This document shows positions 35,482-43,302 of a stretch of 64,000 nt of DNA, piece by piece. Both the position numbers and the translations under genes were made by a program. The notes under the pieces were generated by a model. The model was not told the DNA's origin. It did not search any database and saw nothing but the letters and a program-made list of their open reading frames with translations. Positions within the stretch are counted from its first letter, which is position 1. Every line of letters begins with the position of its first letter. Source of the stretch: Neobacillus niacini (GTDB lineage: Bacteria > Bacillota > Bacilli > Bacillales > Cytobacillaceae); contig NZ_JAUSZN010000001.1 of NCBI RefSeq assembly GCF_030817595.1, forward strand, positions 5,940,001 to 6,004,000. Direction: 5' to 3'.

Positions 35482-35943
35482 ATGGAGCGCATTTCTTGGG
35501 ATCAATATTTTATGGCACAAAGCCATTTGCTGGCATTAAGAAGTACTTGTACAAGACTTACAGTGGGAGCGACGATTGTCAGAGATAAGCGAATTATTGC
35601 GGGTGGTTATAACGGTTCTATTGCCGGCGGAGACCATTGTATCGATAAAGGCTGTTATGTCATTGATAATCATTGCGTAAGGACGATTCATGCAGAAATG
35701 AATGCTCTCCTGCAATGTGCCAAATTTGGTGTACCTACAGCTGAAGCTGAAATTTATGTAACTCATTTTCCATGTCTACAGTGCTGCAAAGCAATTATCC
35801 AGGCTGGGATTAAAACAGTTTATTATGCAGAGGATTATAAGAATCACCCTCATGCAGTGGAGTTATTTCAGCAAGCAAAAGTAAAGACTGAAAAGGTAGA
35901 ATTAAAAGAATCTGTTATTGATTTACGCCAATTAAACCACTAA
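35482..35943 (+). CDS. comEB: ComEB, dCMP deaminase family
   Basis: A 153-residue zinc-dependent cytidine/deoxycytidylate deaminase. Zinc ligands are in HAE (TIHAEMNALLQC) and PCxxC (HFPCLQCC), with an extra zinc-type H-C/C motif near GGDHCIDKGCYV as in T4-type dCMP deaminases. It sits inside the comE operon but is dispensable for DNA uptake in B. subtilis. The frame opens at 35464, yet GGAGG and GGAG lie before ATG 35482, which matches the usual M-E-R-I-S-W start. Confidence 0.94.
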   Translation: MERISWDQYFMAQSHLLALRSTCTRLTVGATIVRDKRIIAGGYNGSIAGGDHCIDKGCYVIDNHCVRTIHAEMNALLQCAKFGVPTAEAEIYVTHFPCLQCCKAIIQAGIKTVYYAEDYKNHPHAVELFQQAKVKTEKVELKESVIDLRQLNH

Positions 35944-35955
35944 GCCTCAAAATAG

Positions 35956-35973
35956 CGCCGGGACGTCCCGGCG
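35956..35973. other. 18-bp perfect palindrome between comEB and comEC
   Basis: CGCCGGGACGTCCCGGCG can form a very stable 7-9 bp hairpin but is followed by TTATATATCC, not a T run. It may attenuate or process the comE transcript, or be a protein site. Confidence 0.5.
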
Positions 35974-36006
35974 TTATATATCCTTTCTTGAAAAATGGAG
36001 AATAAT

Positions 36007-38340
36007 ATGAATGGTAAATATTTTTATTTTGCGATAGCTGCGTTATTAGGTATATCAACCTCGTTATTTCTTTTTCTTCCGGTTATTTTTTTAACCACCA
36101 TTTACCTTTTTCTCCTTAGTAAATATAAGAGCTATAGCAGCTACCAGCTTATATTTGTCACCGGTATTTTCATTCTTTTTTTTCTCACCAGTGAACATAC
36201 CTTAGCAGATAATACATCTAAACTGTCAGACAACACATCTACCTTTCAAATTCAATATACAGAAAATACAAAATTTGATGGTGATTTGCTTAAGGTTGCA
36301 GCATTAGATAGAAAGAATAAAGAAAAGCTTCTAATACGCTATCAAATAAAATCTGAGGAAGAGAAAAAGGAACTTAAAAACACCAACTTTTATGGCCGTC
36401 TCTGTCAAGTCACTGGTCAATTGAAAAATCCTTCCATTGCTAAAAATCCGAATGCTTTTAACTACCGTACATATTTATACAATAAACAAGTTTATAAGAT
36501 TGTCGAACTAAGTAATCAACCTCTAAGTAAATGCTCTCTCATTAAGTCATCTCCATTAACCATGATAAAAGAAATACGTTTTAATGGTATAGGCTACCTC
36601 GAAAAAAACTTTCCAACTGAAATTGCGGCACTTTCAGCAGCATTAATTTTTGGGGATCGGAGTATGTTTGATCCAGAGATATTAATGGATTATCAAAAGA
36701 CAGGTATCGTCCATTTACTGGCCATTTCTGGGCTGCATGTTTCTTTATTAATTGGCATGGTTTTTTATTTAGGAATTAGAATTGGGTTAACTAGACAGTT
36801 CATGATGAATTTTCTTCTAATCATTTTACCGATTTATGCAATTTTAACCGGTGCTTCACCTTCCGTTATAAGGTCTGTATTAATGATCTTCCTTGTTTTA
36901 TTTATTTTACGATGGAAAAAACATTTAAAAATGTCACCAATTGATGCTATTAGTCTCACGCTAATGATATATGTATTTTTTACTCCGCTGATTATTTTAG
37001 ATGCAGGGTTTCAGTTGTCCTTTTCCGTCAGCTTTGCCATTATTTTATCTTCCTCTAACATTCTGTCTCGGTACCAACAAACAATTTCAGCCATGGTGGT
37101 TACCTCAATTATTGCTCAACTTGCAGCGCTGCCAATATTACTGTACCACTTTTTTGAAATTTCCTTTATTAGCATTGCGGCTAATCTTCTTTATATTCCA
37201 CTCTTTTCATTTGTTTTTCTTCCAGGTTTATATCTTTTGTTTTTCATTCAGATTATCTTTAAGGACACTCCATCGTTTCTTATAAATATATTTATGAAAA
37301 TAATTACCTTAGCAAATAGTCTAATTGAACAGCTTGCAGACTTATCGTTTGCTCAGTTTATAACTGGAAGACCAAACTGGCTAAACTTTATGGTTTATAT
37401 TCTTATTATCCTAATTATTTTTCTATTATGGGAAGCAGGTTTGCAACAAAGAAGGAAATACATAATCATTCTTTTAGCAATTATTTTATTTACATTTCAG
37501 AACATATGGAATTGGGCAAATCCATATGGGGAAGTCACCATGATTGATGTTGGACAGGGGGATAGTATATTAATTCACTATCCATTTGGTAATGGTACTT
37601 ATTTAATTGATACTGGAGGCAGTGTCCAATTCGAAGAGGAAGAATGGAAAAAGGCAGCAAAACCATATGAAGTTGGGAGAGATGTGGTGGTCCCATTTTT
37701 GAAGGGGAAGGGAATAAAGAAACTAGATAAACTAATCCTGACACATGGTGATAGTGATCATATTGGCGGGTCTGTAGCTGTTTTGAAGGAAATAGAAGTA
37801 GAACAGATTATTATGCCGTCGGTTGCTGAACCTTCACAATCCGAATTAACCGTTATTCAGGAGGCGAATAAATTAGGTATTCAGGTGGTAAAGGTTGCTC
37901 GGGGAAGTCAATGGAAAAATGGAAAAAGCTTATTTTATGTTTTAAGTCCTGAAAAAAATTATCAGGGCGAGCGTAATAGTGGATCGATCGTCATTATCGC
38001 CAACATTGGAGGGCTCAAGTGGTTTTTTGGAGGTGATCTCGATCAAGAGGGGGAAGATAGGATTATAAGGAAATACCCAAACTTGGATATTGATATTTTG
38101 AAGGTTGGTCACCACGGTAGTAAGACCTCAAGCAGTGAGAAATTTATCAATAGTATTACACCAACGATTTCCTTGATCTCTGTTGGTGAAAGAAACCGGT
38201 ATGGTCATCCTCATAACGAGGTGTTAGAACAACTTGCAAAAACAACAATATACCGGACTGATCTGCATGGTGCAATTACGTATAGGTTTTACGGTGAGCG
38301 TGGAACCTTTTCTTCCTATTTACATAATATAAAGCAATAG
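36007..38340 (+). CDS. comEC: competence DNA channel ComEC
   Basis: A roughly 777-residue membrane channel that moves single-stranded DNA into the cell. Two hydrophobic helices at the N-terminus, an extracellular OB-like domain (about residues 70-180), the competence domain with multiple helices including GISTSLHVSLL-like LLAISGLHVSLLIG, and a C-terminal metallo-beta-lactamase domain (VGQGDSI, THGDSDHIGG, VGHHGSK). All metal-site motifs are retained. ATG 36007 has GGAG at a good distance; ATG 35995 in frame is an alternative. Confidence 0.95.
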   Translation: MNGKYFYFAIAALLGISTSLFLFLPVIFLTTIYLFLLSKYKSYSSYQLIFVTGIFILFFLTSEHTLADNTSKLSDNTSTFQIQYTENTKFDGDLLKVAALDRKNKEKLLIRYQIKSEEEKKELKNTNFYGRLCQVTGQLKNPSIAKNPNAFNYRTYLYNKQVYKIVELSNQPLSKCSLIKSSPLTMIKEIRFNGIGYLEKNFPTEIAALSAALIFGDRSMFDPEILMDYQKTGIVHLLAISGLHVSLLIGMVFYLGIRIGLTRQFMMNFLLIILPIYAILTGASPSVIRSVLMIFLVLFILRWKKHLKMSPIDAISLTLMIYVFFTPLIILDAGFQLSFSVSFAIILSSSNILSRYQQTISAMVVTSIIAQLAALPILLYHFFEISFISIAANLLYIPLFSFVFLPGLYLLFFIQIIFKDTPSFLINIFMKIITLANSLIEQLADLSFAQFITGRPNWLNFMVYILIILIIFLLWEAGLQQRRKYIIILLAIILFTFQNIWNWANPYGEVTMIDVGQGDSILIHYPFGNGTYLIDTGGSVQFEEEEWKKAAKPYEVGRDVVVPFLKGKGIKKLDKLILTHGDSDHIGGSVAVLKEIEVEQIIMPSVAEPSQSELTVIQEANKLGIQVVKVARGSQWKNGKSLFYVLSPEKNYQGERNSGSIVIIANIGGLKWFFGGDLDQEGEDRIIRKYPNLDIDILKVGHHGSKTSSSEKFINSITPTISLISVGERNRYGHPHNEVLEQLAKTTIYRTDLHGAITYRFYGERGTFSSYLHNIKQ

Positions 38341-38355
38341 CTCATCAGAAAACAT

Positions 38356-38383
38356 AAAAGAGACTGCAAGATATGCAGCCTCC
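38356..38383 (-). terminator. yqzM terminator (minus strand)
   Basis: On the minus strand GAGGCTGCA / TGCAGTCTC with a 5-nt loop precedes TTTT. It also lies just after comEC on the other strand. Confidence 0.65.
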
Positions 38384-38406
38384 CAACATTCATTATGTAG
38401 CGTACA

Positions 38407-38541
38407 TTAGGAACCGATAATTTTAATAACTGTTGCAATAATAAACATTGTAGCAAAAAAACCAAAAGAAACGATAAAGCCTACCCCAGAATCAATTGCG
38501 TCGTTGCGTTTACTTTGCACATTCTTTTCAAATTCATTCAC
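38407..38541 (-). CDS. yqzM: small membrane protein YqzM
   Basis: A 44-residue protein: a polar, charged N-terminus (NEFEKNVQSKRNDAIDSG) and one membrane helix (GFIVSFGFFATMFIIATVIKIIG). It matches the small YqzM protein that lies between comEC and holA in B. subtilis. The start is GTG 38541 with AGGAGGGG upstream on the minus strand. Function unknown. Confidence 0.88.
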   Translation of the reverse strand: MNEFEKNVQSKRNDAIDSGVGFIVSFGFFATMFIIATVIKIIGS

Positions 38542-38623
38542 AGTATACCCCTCCTATTTCACATTATAGTATAAGCTTTTTTATTTAAAAAATCCAGCAT
38601 GCTTTCAATATCTACTTCCTGTA

Positions 38624-38652
38624 TTGACAAGAGTTGACACAAATACTTTAAT
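38624..38652 (+). promoter_or_regulatory. SigA-like promoter in the yqzM-holA gap
   Basis: TTGACA (38624-38629), 17 bp, TTTAAT (38647-38652). It lies about 200 bases upstream of holA, with a hairpin at 38748-38769 in between. Confidence 0.6.
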
Positions 38653-38691
38653 CCAAAAAGGTGACACTAAATTTACACAAGGAACTCCGCC

Positions 38692-38820
38692 ATGCAATTA
38701 AATGATCCTAGGGCTTTGGTTGCAGGCGTTCATTATAGATCGGGACTTGGCGCTTATAAGATAAGCGTCATTTCCCTTTTAACACTTGTCAAATTGTCCA
38801 AGCTTCATTACGATAGATAA
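38692..38820 (+). CDS. possible 42-residue ORF upstream of holA
   Basis: ATG 38692 follows AAGGAAC and encodes 42 residues (MQLNDPRALVAGVHYRSG..., ending SKLHYDR). It includes a hairpin at 38748-38769 (GGCGCTTAT-AAG-ATAAGCGTC). No family recognised. The 309-base gap between yqzM and holA is otherwise featureless, so this could equally be an RNA leader with no translated product. Confidence 0.25.
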   Translation: MQLNDPRALVAGVHYRSGLGAYKISVISLLTLVKLSKLHYDR

Positions 38821-38850
38821 TGGAATGTGAATCGAAGGGGAGCTTGGATA

Positions 38851-39867
38851 ATGGTATTAGATATTTGGAAACAAATTAAACAACGGGAAATTGCTCCCAT
38901 TTATTTATTATATGGTATAGAAGCATTTTTAATCAATGAAACAAAACAATTGCTGCTAAATCACGTTTTAGATGAAGAAGAGAAGGACTTTAATTTTACT
39001 GCTTATGATTTAGATGAAACCCCTATTGAAGCGGCGTTAGAAGACGCTGAGACCTTCCCTTTTTTAGGTGAGAAAAAAGTAATTTTCTTACATAATCCTA
39101 AATTTTTAACTGCAGAAAAGACAAAAGATAAAATTGACCATAACCTCGCGCGGCTTGAAGCATATCTTAAAGATCCAGCACCCTACACTGTTTTGGTCAT
39201 CTCAGCACCTTATGAGAAGCTGGATGAACGAAAAAAAGTGACCAAAGAATTAAAGAGATCTGCGGTTTTAGTGGAGGCTAAAAAATTAAATGAGCACGAT
39301 TTAAAAAATTGGGTGAAAGAAAGAGCAAAGATTAATGGCATTGTTTTTGACCACGATGCGCTCGATTTGTTAATAACTTTGGTTGGAACCAATATGTTTA
39401 TGATTAGCAGCGAGGTCGATAAATTAGCTTTATACGCTGCAGAGGAAAAACGAATTAATGCGGCAATAGTAGAAAAGTTAGTGTCGAGGTCGCTTGAACA
39501 AAATATTTTTACCTTGATAGAGAAGGTTGTACAACGAAAACCGGAGGCTGCCCTAAGAATTTATTATGATTTATTAAAGCAAAATGAGGAGCCTATTAAA
39601 ATTTTAGCCTTGCTGGCAGGGCAGTTCAGGTTAATTTATCAAGTCAAAGAGCTCTCGCGCAGAGGATATGGGCAGCAGCAAATTGCGGGCTTTTTGAAAA
39701 CTCATCCCTTTCGAGTAAAGCTTGCCGCTGGCCAAGCGAATCAGTTTACAGATGAAGAATTGACGAATCTTATGGTAATGCTTGCAAATGCAGATCACCA
39801 GATGAAAACGGGCGGGATGAATAAGTCATTACTAATTGAGATGTTACTTTTTAAAATAAAGCGCTAA
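38851..39867 (+). CDS. holA: DNA polymerase III subunit delta
   Basis: A 338-residue clamp-loader delta subunit (YqeN) that opens the beta clamp. Domains run from the N-terminal AAA-like fold (IYLLYGIEAFLI, FPFLGEKKVIFL) to the C-terminal collar (EEPIKILALLAGQFRLIYQVKEL). ATG 38851 lies 9 nt after AAGGGGAG; an in-frame GTG at 38827 has no ribosome-binding site. It is convergent with rpsT. Confidence 0.95.
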   Translation: MVLDIWKQIKQREIAPIYLLYGIEAFLINETKQLLLNHVLDEEEKDFNFTAYDLDETPIEAALEDAETFPFLGEKKVIFLHNPKFLTAEKTKDKIDHNLARLEAYLKDPAPYTVLVISAPYEKLDERKKVTKELKRSAVLVEAKKLNEHDLKNWVKERAKINGIVFDHDALDLLITLVGTNMFMISSEVDKLALYAAEEKRINAAIVEKLVSRSLEQNIFTLIEKVVQRKPEAALRIYYDLLKQNEEPIKILALLAGQFRLIYQVKELSRRGYGQQQIAGFLKTHPFRVKLAAGQANQFTDEELTNLMVMLANADHQMKTGGMNKSLLIEMLLFKIKR

Positions 39868-39872
39868 GACAC

Positions 39873-39907
39873 AAAAAAACGATTCCCTCAAAAGGAATCG
39901 TTTTTTT
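39873..39907. terminator. bidirectional terminator between holA and rpsT
   Basis: AAAAAAACGATTCC / GGAATCGTTTTTTT with a 7-nt loop. Confidence 0.92.
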
Positions 39908-39920
39908 ATGCGCTCTTTTA

Positions 39921-40181
39921 TTATAGAGAGTTAGCTTTTTTAGCAAGACGTGATTTTTTACGAGCAGCAGCATTTTTATGGATAAGTCCTTTTGCAGCAG
40001 CCTTGTCTAGTTTGCTAGCAGCAGTTGAGAATGCTTCTTTAGCTGCAGGAGCGTCGTTAAGAGTAACAGCAGCTTCTACTTTCTTAACAGCAGTACGCAT
40101 TGCAGATTTAGCAGTTGTATTTTGAGCATTACGAGCTTCGCTTGTTTTTACACGCTTAATAGCAGATTTAATGTTAGGCAT
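39921..40181 (-). CDS. rpsT: 30S ribosomal protein S20
   Basis: An 86-residue, lysine- and alanine-rich helical 16S rRNA-binding protein ([15 protein letters not shown]..., ending [11 protein letters not shown]). The perfect AGGAGGTG lies 7 nt before ATG 40181. It is transcribed alone from a good SigA promoter and ends at the shared terminator with holA. Confidence 0.98.
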   Translation of the reverse strand: MPNIKSAIKRVKTSEARNAQNTTAKSAMRTAVKKVEAAVTLNDAPAAKEAFSTAASKLDKAAAKGLIHKNAAARKKSRLAKKANSL

Positions 40182-40259
40182 TACTTTCACCTCCTACAAA
40201 GAATCGAGACTATATGAACTCGACTTTACCTTCATTCACAATTATTCAGAACAAGTGAT

Positions 40260-40288
40260 ATTTTATCAAACCAAACCCTATATTGCAA
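40260..40288 (-). promoter_or_regulatory. SigA promoter of rpsT
   Basis: On the minus strand: TTGCAA (40288-40283), 17 bp, TAAAAT (40265-40260). It leaves a leader of about 70 nt. Confidence 0.75.
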
Positions 40289-40393
40289 TACTTGATTTAA
40301 TTACATCTAAGAAAAACCTGAATGTTTTAACCGAATAAGGGCAAAAATAGGAAATAGTTTCTATTTAGAAATTAATGATGGGAGCGATACAGA

Positions 40394-41530
40394 ATGCAGG
40401 AAGAGAAGAACACGGATATTGATTTAAGCCAGTACTCGATTCGAACGGATTTAGCGATTGAAGCAAGAGAAATGGTCATTGCTGATAGGGAAGGATCAGT
40501 TCAACAGGGTGAGAACATTTCCCAAATTGAAGGAGTCATTATTAAAGAAAAGGATATAGATGATATAAAAATATCTTTGGTGGAGGTCACAGAAGCAGGG
40601 GGAAAACAACTGGGTAAAAAGCCGGGACGCTATTTAACGGTTGAGGTACAAGGGATAAGACAGCAGGACACTCCTTTACAACAAAAGGTTGAGGAAATTT
40701 TTGCAAAAGAATTTTCTCACTTCCTAGAAGGAACTGGTATCAAAAAGGATGCCTCCTGCCTCGTGGTGGGTCTGGGAAATTGGAATGTTACTCCTGATGC
40801 CCTTGGTCCGATGGTCTGTGAAAACCTATTGATCACCAGGCACTTGTTCGAATTGCAGCCTGAACATGTAGAGGAAGGGTACCGTCCTGTTAGTTCGTTA
40901 GTTCCAGGGGTTATGGGATTAACTGGAATCGAAACGAGCGATATCATCTTCGGTGTAGTTGAGAAAACTAAGCCTGATTTTGTCATCGCGATTGATGCAT
41001 TAGCAGCGCGGTCCATTGAAAGGGTTAATTCTACCATTCAGATTTCTGATACAGGTATTCACCCAGGATCTGGTGTTGGAAATAAAAGAAAAGAATTAAG
41101 TAAGGAAACATTAGGAGTTCCAGTAATTGCTATTGGTGTTCCGACCGTTGTTGATGCGGTTTCCATTACAAGTGACACGATAGATTTTATCCTTAAGCAC
41201 TTTGGAAAGGAACTTAAAGAAGGGAATCGTCCTTCACGAGCACTGGCACCAGCGGGTATGACTTTTGGAAAACGAAAAAAGCTTACTGAAGAGGACCTTC
41301 CTGAAGAAAAGCACCGTCAGACCTTCCTTGGAATGATCGGTACATTGGAGGAAGAGGAAAAGCGTAAGTTGATTTATGAAGTACTCTCCCCATTGGGACA
41401 CAATTTAATGGTCACTCCAAAGGAAGTAGATGTGTTTATTGAAGATATGGCCAATCTTATTGCCAGCGGGTTAAATGCCTCGCTCCACAGTAATATTGAC
41501 CAAGGAAATGCCGGGTACTATACAAGATAA
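40394..41530 (+). CDS. gpr: GPR endopeptidase (germination protease)
   Basis: A 378-residue spore protease that degrades small acid-soluble proteins during germination. It is made as a zymogen with a short N-terminal propeptide; the Y14-S15 peptide bond in [11 protein letters not shown] matches the usual processing region. Family signatures include [28 protein letters not shown] and [10 protein letters not shown]. Its typical promoter is SigG (forespore). ATG 40394 follows GATGGGAGCG. It lies upstream of spoIIP, as in B. subtilis. Confidence 0.96.
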   Translation: MQEEKNTDIDLSQYSIRTDLAIEAREMVIADREGSVQQGENISQIEGVIIKEKDIDDIKISLVEVTEAGGKQLGKKPGRYLTVEVQGIRQQDTPLQQKVEEIFAKEFSHFLEGTGIKKDASCLVVGLGNWNVTPDALGPMVCENLLITRHLFELQPEHVEEGYRPVSSLVPGVMGLTGIETSDIIFGVVEKTKPDFVIAIDALAARSIERVNSTIQISDTGIHPGSGVGNKRKELSKETLGVPVIAIGVPTVVDAVSITSDTIDFILKHFGKELKEGNRPSRALAPAGMTFGKRKKLTEEDLPEEKHRQTFLGMIGTLEEEEKRKLIYEVLSPLGHNLMVTPKEVDVFIEDMANLIASGLNASLHSNIDQGNAGYYTR

Positions 41531-41541
41531 TATTTAAGTGA

Positions 41542-41620
41542 CCACCTCACAATTGCGAATTGTGGTTCTAGTAATTCTAGTAATGTCATAAGTATTTACT
41601 AGAATCAAATTGAGAGGTGG
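41542..41620 (+). promoter_or_regulatory. three-way-junction leader masking the spoIIP ribosome-binding site
   Basis: Three helices can form in gpr read-through RNA: P1 CCACCTC (41542-41548) with GAGGTGG (41614-41620), which contains the spoIIP Shine-Dalgarno; P2 ACAATT/AATTGT with a GCG-type tetraloop region (41549-41563); and P3, a perfect 10-bp ATTCTAGTAA/TTACTAGAAT (41574-41605) whose loop holds CATAAGTAT, SigE -10-like. A transcript starting inside P3 would lack the P1 partner and expose the site. Confidence 0.7.
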
Positions 41621-41624
41621 AACC

Positions 41625-42815
41625 ATGAAATCTACTAGGAATTCCGGATTATTTTTAACAGTGCAAGGGACGAATCTAATAAAAGTAACCTCTTTTATCC
41701 TATTATTTATGCTATTGGTCTTTTCTATCAGCGGGCTATTAACATCGTTAAAGCCCCAGTTTAGACCTATGTCTAATTCTGTTAATACGGCAACGAACGA
41801 AGTAAATGGAAAAATGCTCTATCAGCTCATGGCTTGGGAGAATCATCATTTCTTATCCATTGAGGATGACTTAACAGCAAGTCCCAAGTTAACTAATTTA
41901 ATCTTTAAGCTTTCGAGCAATATTAATTTAAACGATCCAAGGAGCCTTTTAGGAAGAGAACTTCCAGGTTTTGAACAGTTTGATGGAAAAATCCTAGTTG
42001 CTGGTGAAGGTTCCAATTATACAAACATGCCATTTGAGTCCTCCCCCCCTTTAGAAATAATGAAAGCAGAAAGAGAAGCGTCACTGCAGAATATTGAAGG
42101 TATAGATAAAGGGAACGAGGATAATATTCCATCAAACCCTTCACTTACAACAGGTGATAAAAAGGTGGTACATCTTTACTTTACTCATAATCGTGAGTCA
42201 TATCTTCCTTATTTACAAGGGGTGACCGACCCTAATCTTGCCTATCATTCACAATTGAATGTCACTAAAATTGGAGATCAGTTGAAAGCGGGATTAGAGG
42301 CTAGGGGCATTGGAACCTCCATTGATAAATCTGATATTATGGGAAGTGTGAAAATGGCTAATACTTACCAGAAATCTGGTGAGTTAGTCCAAACAGCAAT
42401 GGCTTCAAACCGTGAATTACAATATTTTATTGATATCCATAGGGACGCTCGACGTAAAGATAAAACGACAGTAATGATTAATGGACAGGCCTATGCACAG
42501 TTGGCTTTTGTTATTGGCGGGAAAAACCCAAATCATGAAAAAAATGAAAAGTTAGCACGTGATTTGCATAATCTGCTTGAAAAGAAATATAAAGGATTAA
42601 GTTGGGGAATTCATATGAACCAGGGTGCTGGACAAAACGGTGTCTATAATCAAAATTTGTCTGAGAATGTAATATTAGTGGAATTTGGCGGTGTAGATAA
42701 TACATTTGAAGAGTTAAACCGTTCCGCAGATGCACTTGCAGATGTATTTAGTGAATACTTCTGGCAAGCAGAGAAAGTTAATTCCGATGGTGAGCAATCC
42801 ACGGATAAACAATAG
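41625..42815 (+). CDS. spoIIP: stage II sporulation protein P, peptidoglycan hydrolase
   Basis: A 396-residue membrane-anchored amidase/endopeptidase that thins septal peptidoglycan during engulfment, with SpoIID and SpoIIM. One N-terminal helix (about residues 22-42, VTSFILLFMLLVFSISGLL), an extracytoplasmic linker and the SpoIIP domain with KVVHLYFTHNRESYLPY, FIDIHRDARRKDK and VEFGGVDNTFEE. ATG 41625 follows GAGAGGTGG. In B. subtilis it has its own SigE promoter downstream of gpr; the leader here is unusual. Confidence 0.96.
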   Translation: MKSTRNSGLFLTVQGTNLIKVTSFILLFMLLVFSISGLLTSLKPQFRPMSNSVNTATNEVNGKMLYQLMAWENHHFLSIEDDLTASPKLTNLIFKLSSNINLNDPRSLLGRELPGFEQFDGKILVAGEGSNYTNMPFESSPPLEIMKAEREASLQNIEGIDKGNEDNIPSNPSLTTGDKKVVHLYFTHNRESYLPYLQGVTDPNLAYHSQLNVTKIGDQLKAGLEARGIGTSIDKSDIMGSVKMANTYQKSGELVQTAMASNRELQYFIDIHRDARRKDKTTVMINGQAYAQLAFVIGGKNPNHEKNEKLARDLHNLLEKKYKGLSWGIHMNQGAGQNGVYNQNLSENVILVEFGGVDNTFEELNRSADALADVFSEYFWQAEKVNSDGEQSTDKQ

Positions 42816-42834
42816 AAGTAAAGGAGCATGTCCT

Positions 42835-43161
42835 ATGAAAATGTTCATGCTGAAATTTTTTTGTATTGTATCTCTCATGTTTATTTCGGTGTTAGCCGGT
42901 ATGCAATTAGCGAATGATGGTATTCATAAAATGAAGGGCTATGACGACCCTAATTTTCAAAATGCGGTTGCCTTAAATGACAATGGTGACCATGTTAAGG
43001 CTACATTCTTGGGAAATGACATCTCAAGTCATGACATTGATGAAAAGAAAAGGAAGCTTGAGGAGATAAGTGCCTTTAATCTTTTTTCTTCGATGGGAAA
43101 GAAGGTTTCAGAAGGTGTTTCTTCAGCTTCCGAAAAACTTATTAATCTTATTACTCAATAA
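42835..43161 (+). CDS. yqxA: YqxA family protein (DUF3679)
   Basis: A 108-residue protein with a signal-peptide- or anchor-like N-terminus (KMFMLKFFCIVSLMFISVLAGMQLA) and a charged, helix-forming C-terminal part (EISAFNLFSSMGKKVSEGVSSASEKL). It follows spoIIP as in B. subtilis and is unstudied there as far as I know. AAGGAG precedes ATG 42835; the frame is open further upstream into the spoIIP end but without a ribosome-binding site. Confidence 0.85.
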   Translation: MKMFMLKFFCIVSLMFISVLAGMQLANDGIHKMKGYDDPNFQNAVALNDNGDHVKATFLGNDISSHDIDEKKRKLEEISAFNLFSSMGKKVSEGVSSASEKLINLITQ

Positions 43162-43168
43162 ATATTGC

Positions 43169-43202
43169 CAGCGGTTCCTAAATGGGGATACCGCTATTTT
43201 TA
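43169..43202 (+). terminator. terminator of the gpr-spoIIP-yqxA region
   Basis: Stem AGCGGT / ACCGCT extended by TCC/GGA pairing, followed by ATTTTTA. Confidence 0.75.
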
Positions 43203-43230
43203 TGGAAAAATCACCCTCTTTTAGTTTTCA

Positions 43231-43259
43231 TTGAATCTTATTTCCCGTACTGATATAAT
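43231..43259 (+). promoter_or_regulatory. SigA promoter of lepA
   Basis: TTGAAT (43231-43236), 17 bp, TATAAT (43254-43259), 44 bases before the start codon. Confidence 0.8.
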
Positions 43260-43302
43260 CAAAAATAGTGTACTTGTGCGAGTTATAGTAGGAGTGAAAT
43301 AG

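Noticed and set aside
40333..40375. SigG promoter of gpr
   Set aside because: GAATG and GAATA sequences exist upstream, but no -10 with acceptable spacing matches the SigG consensus well enough to report.
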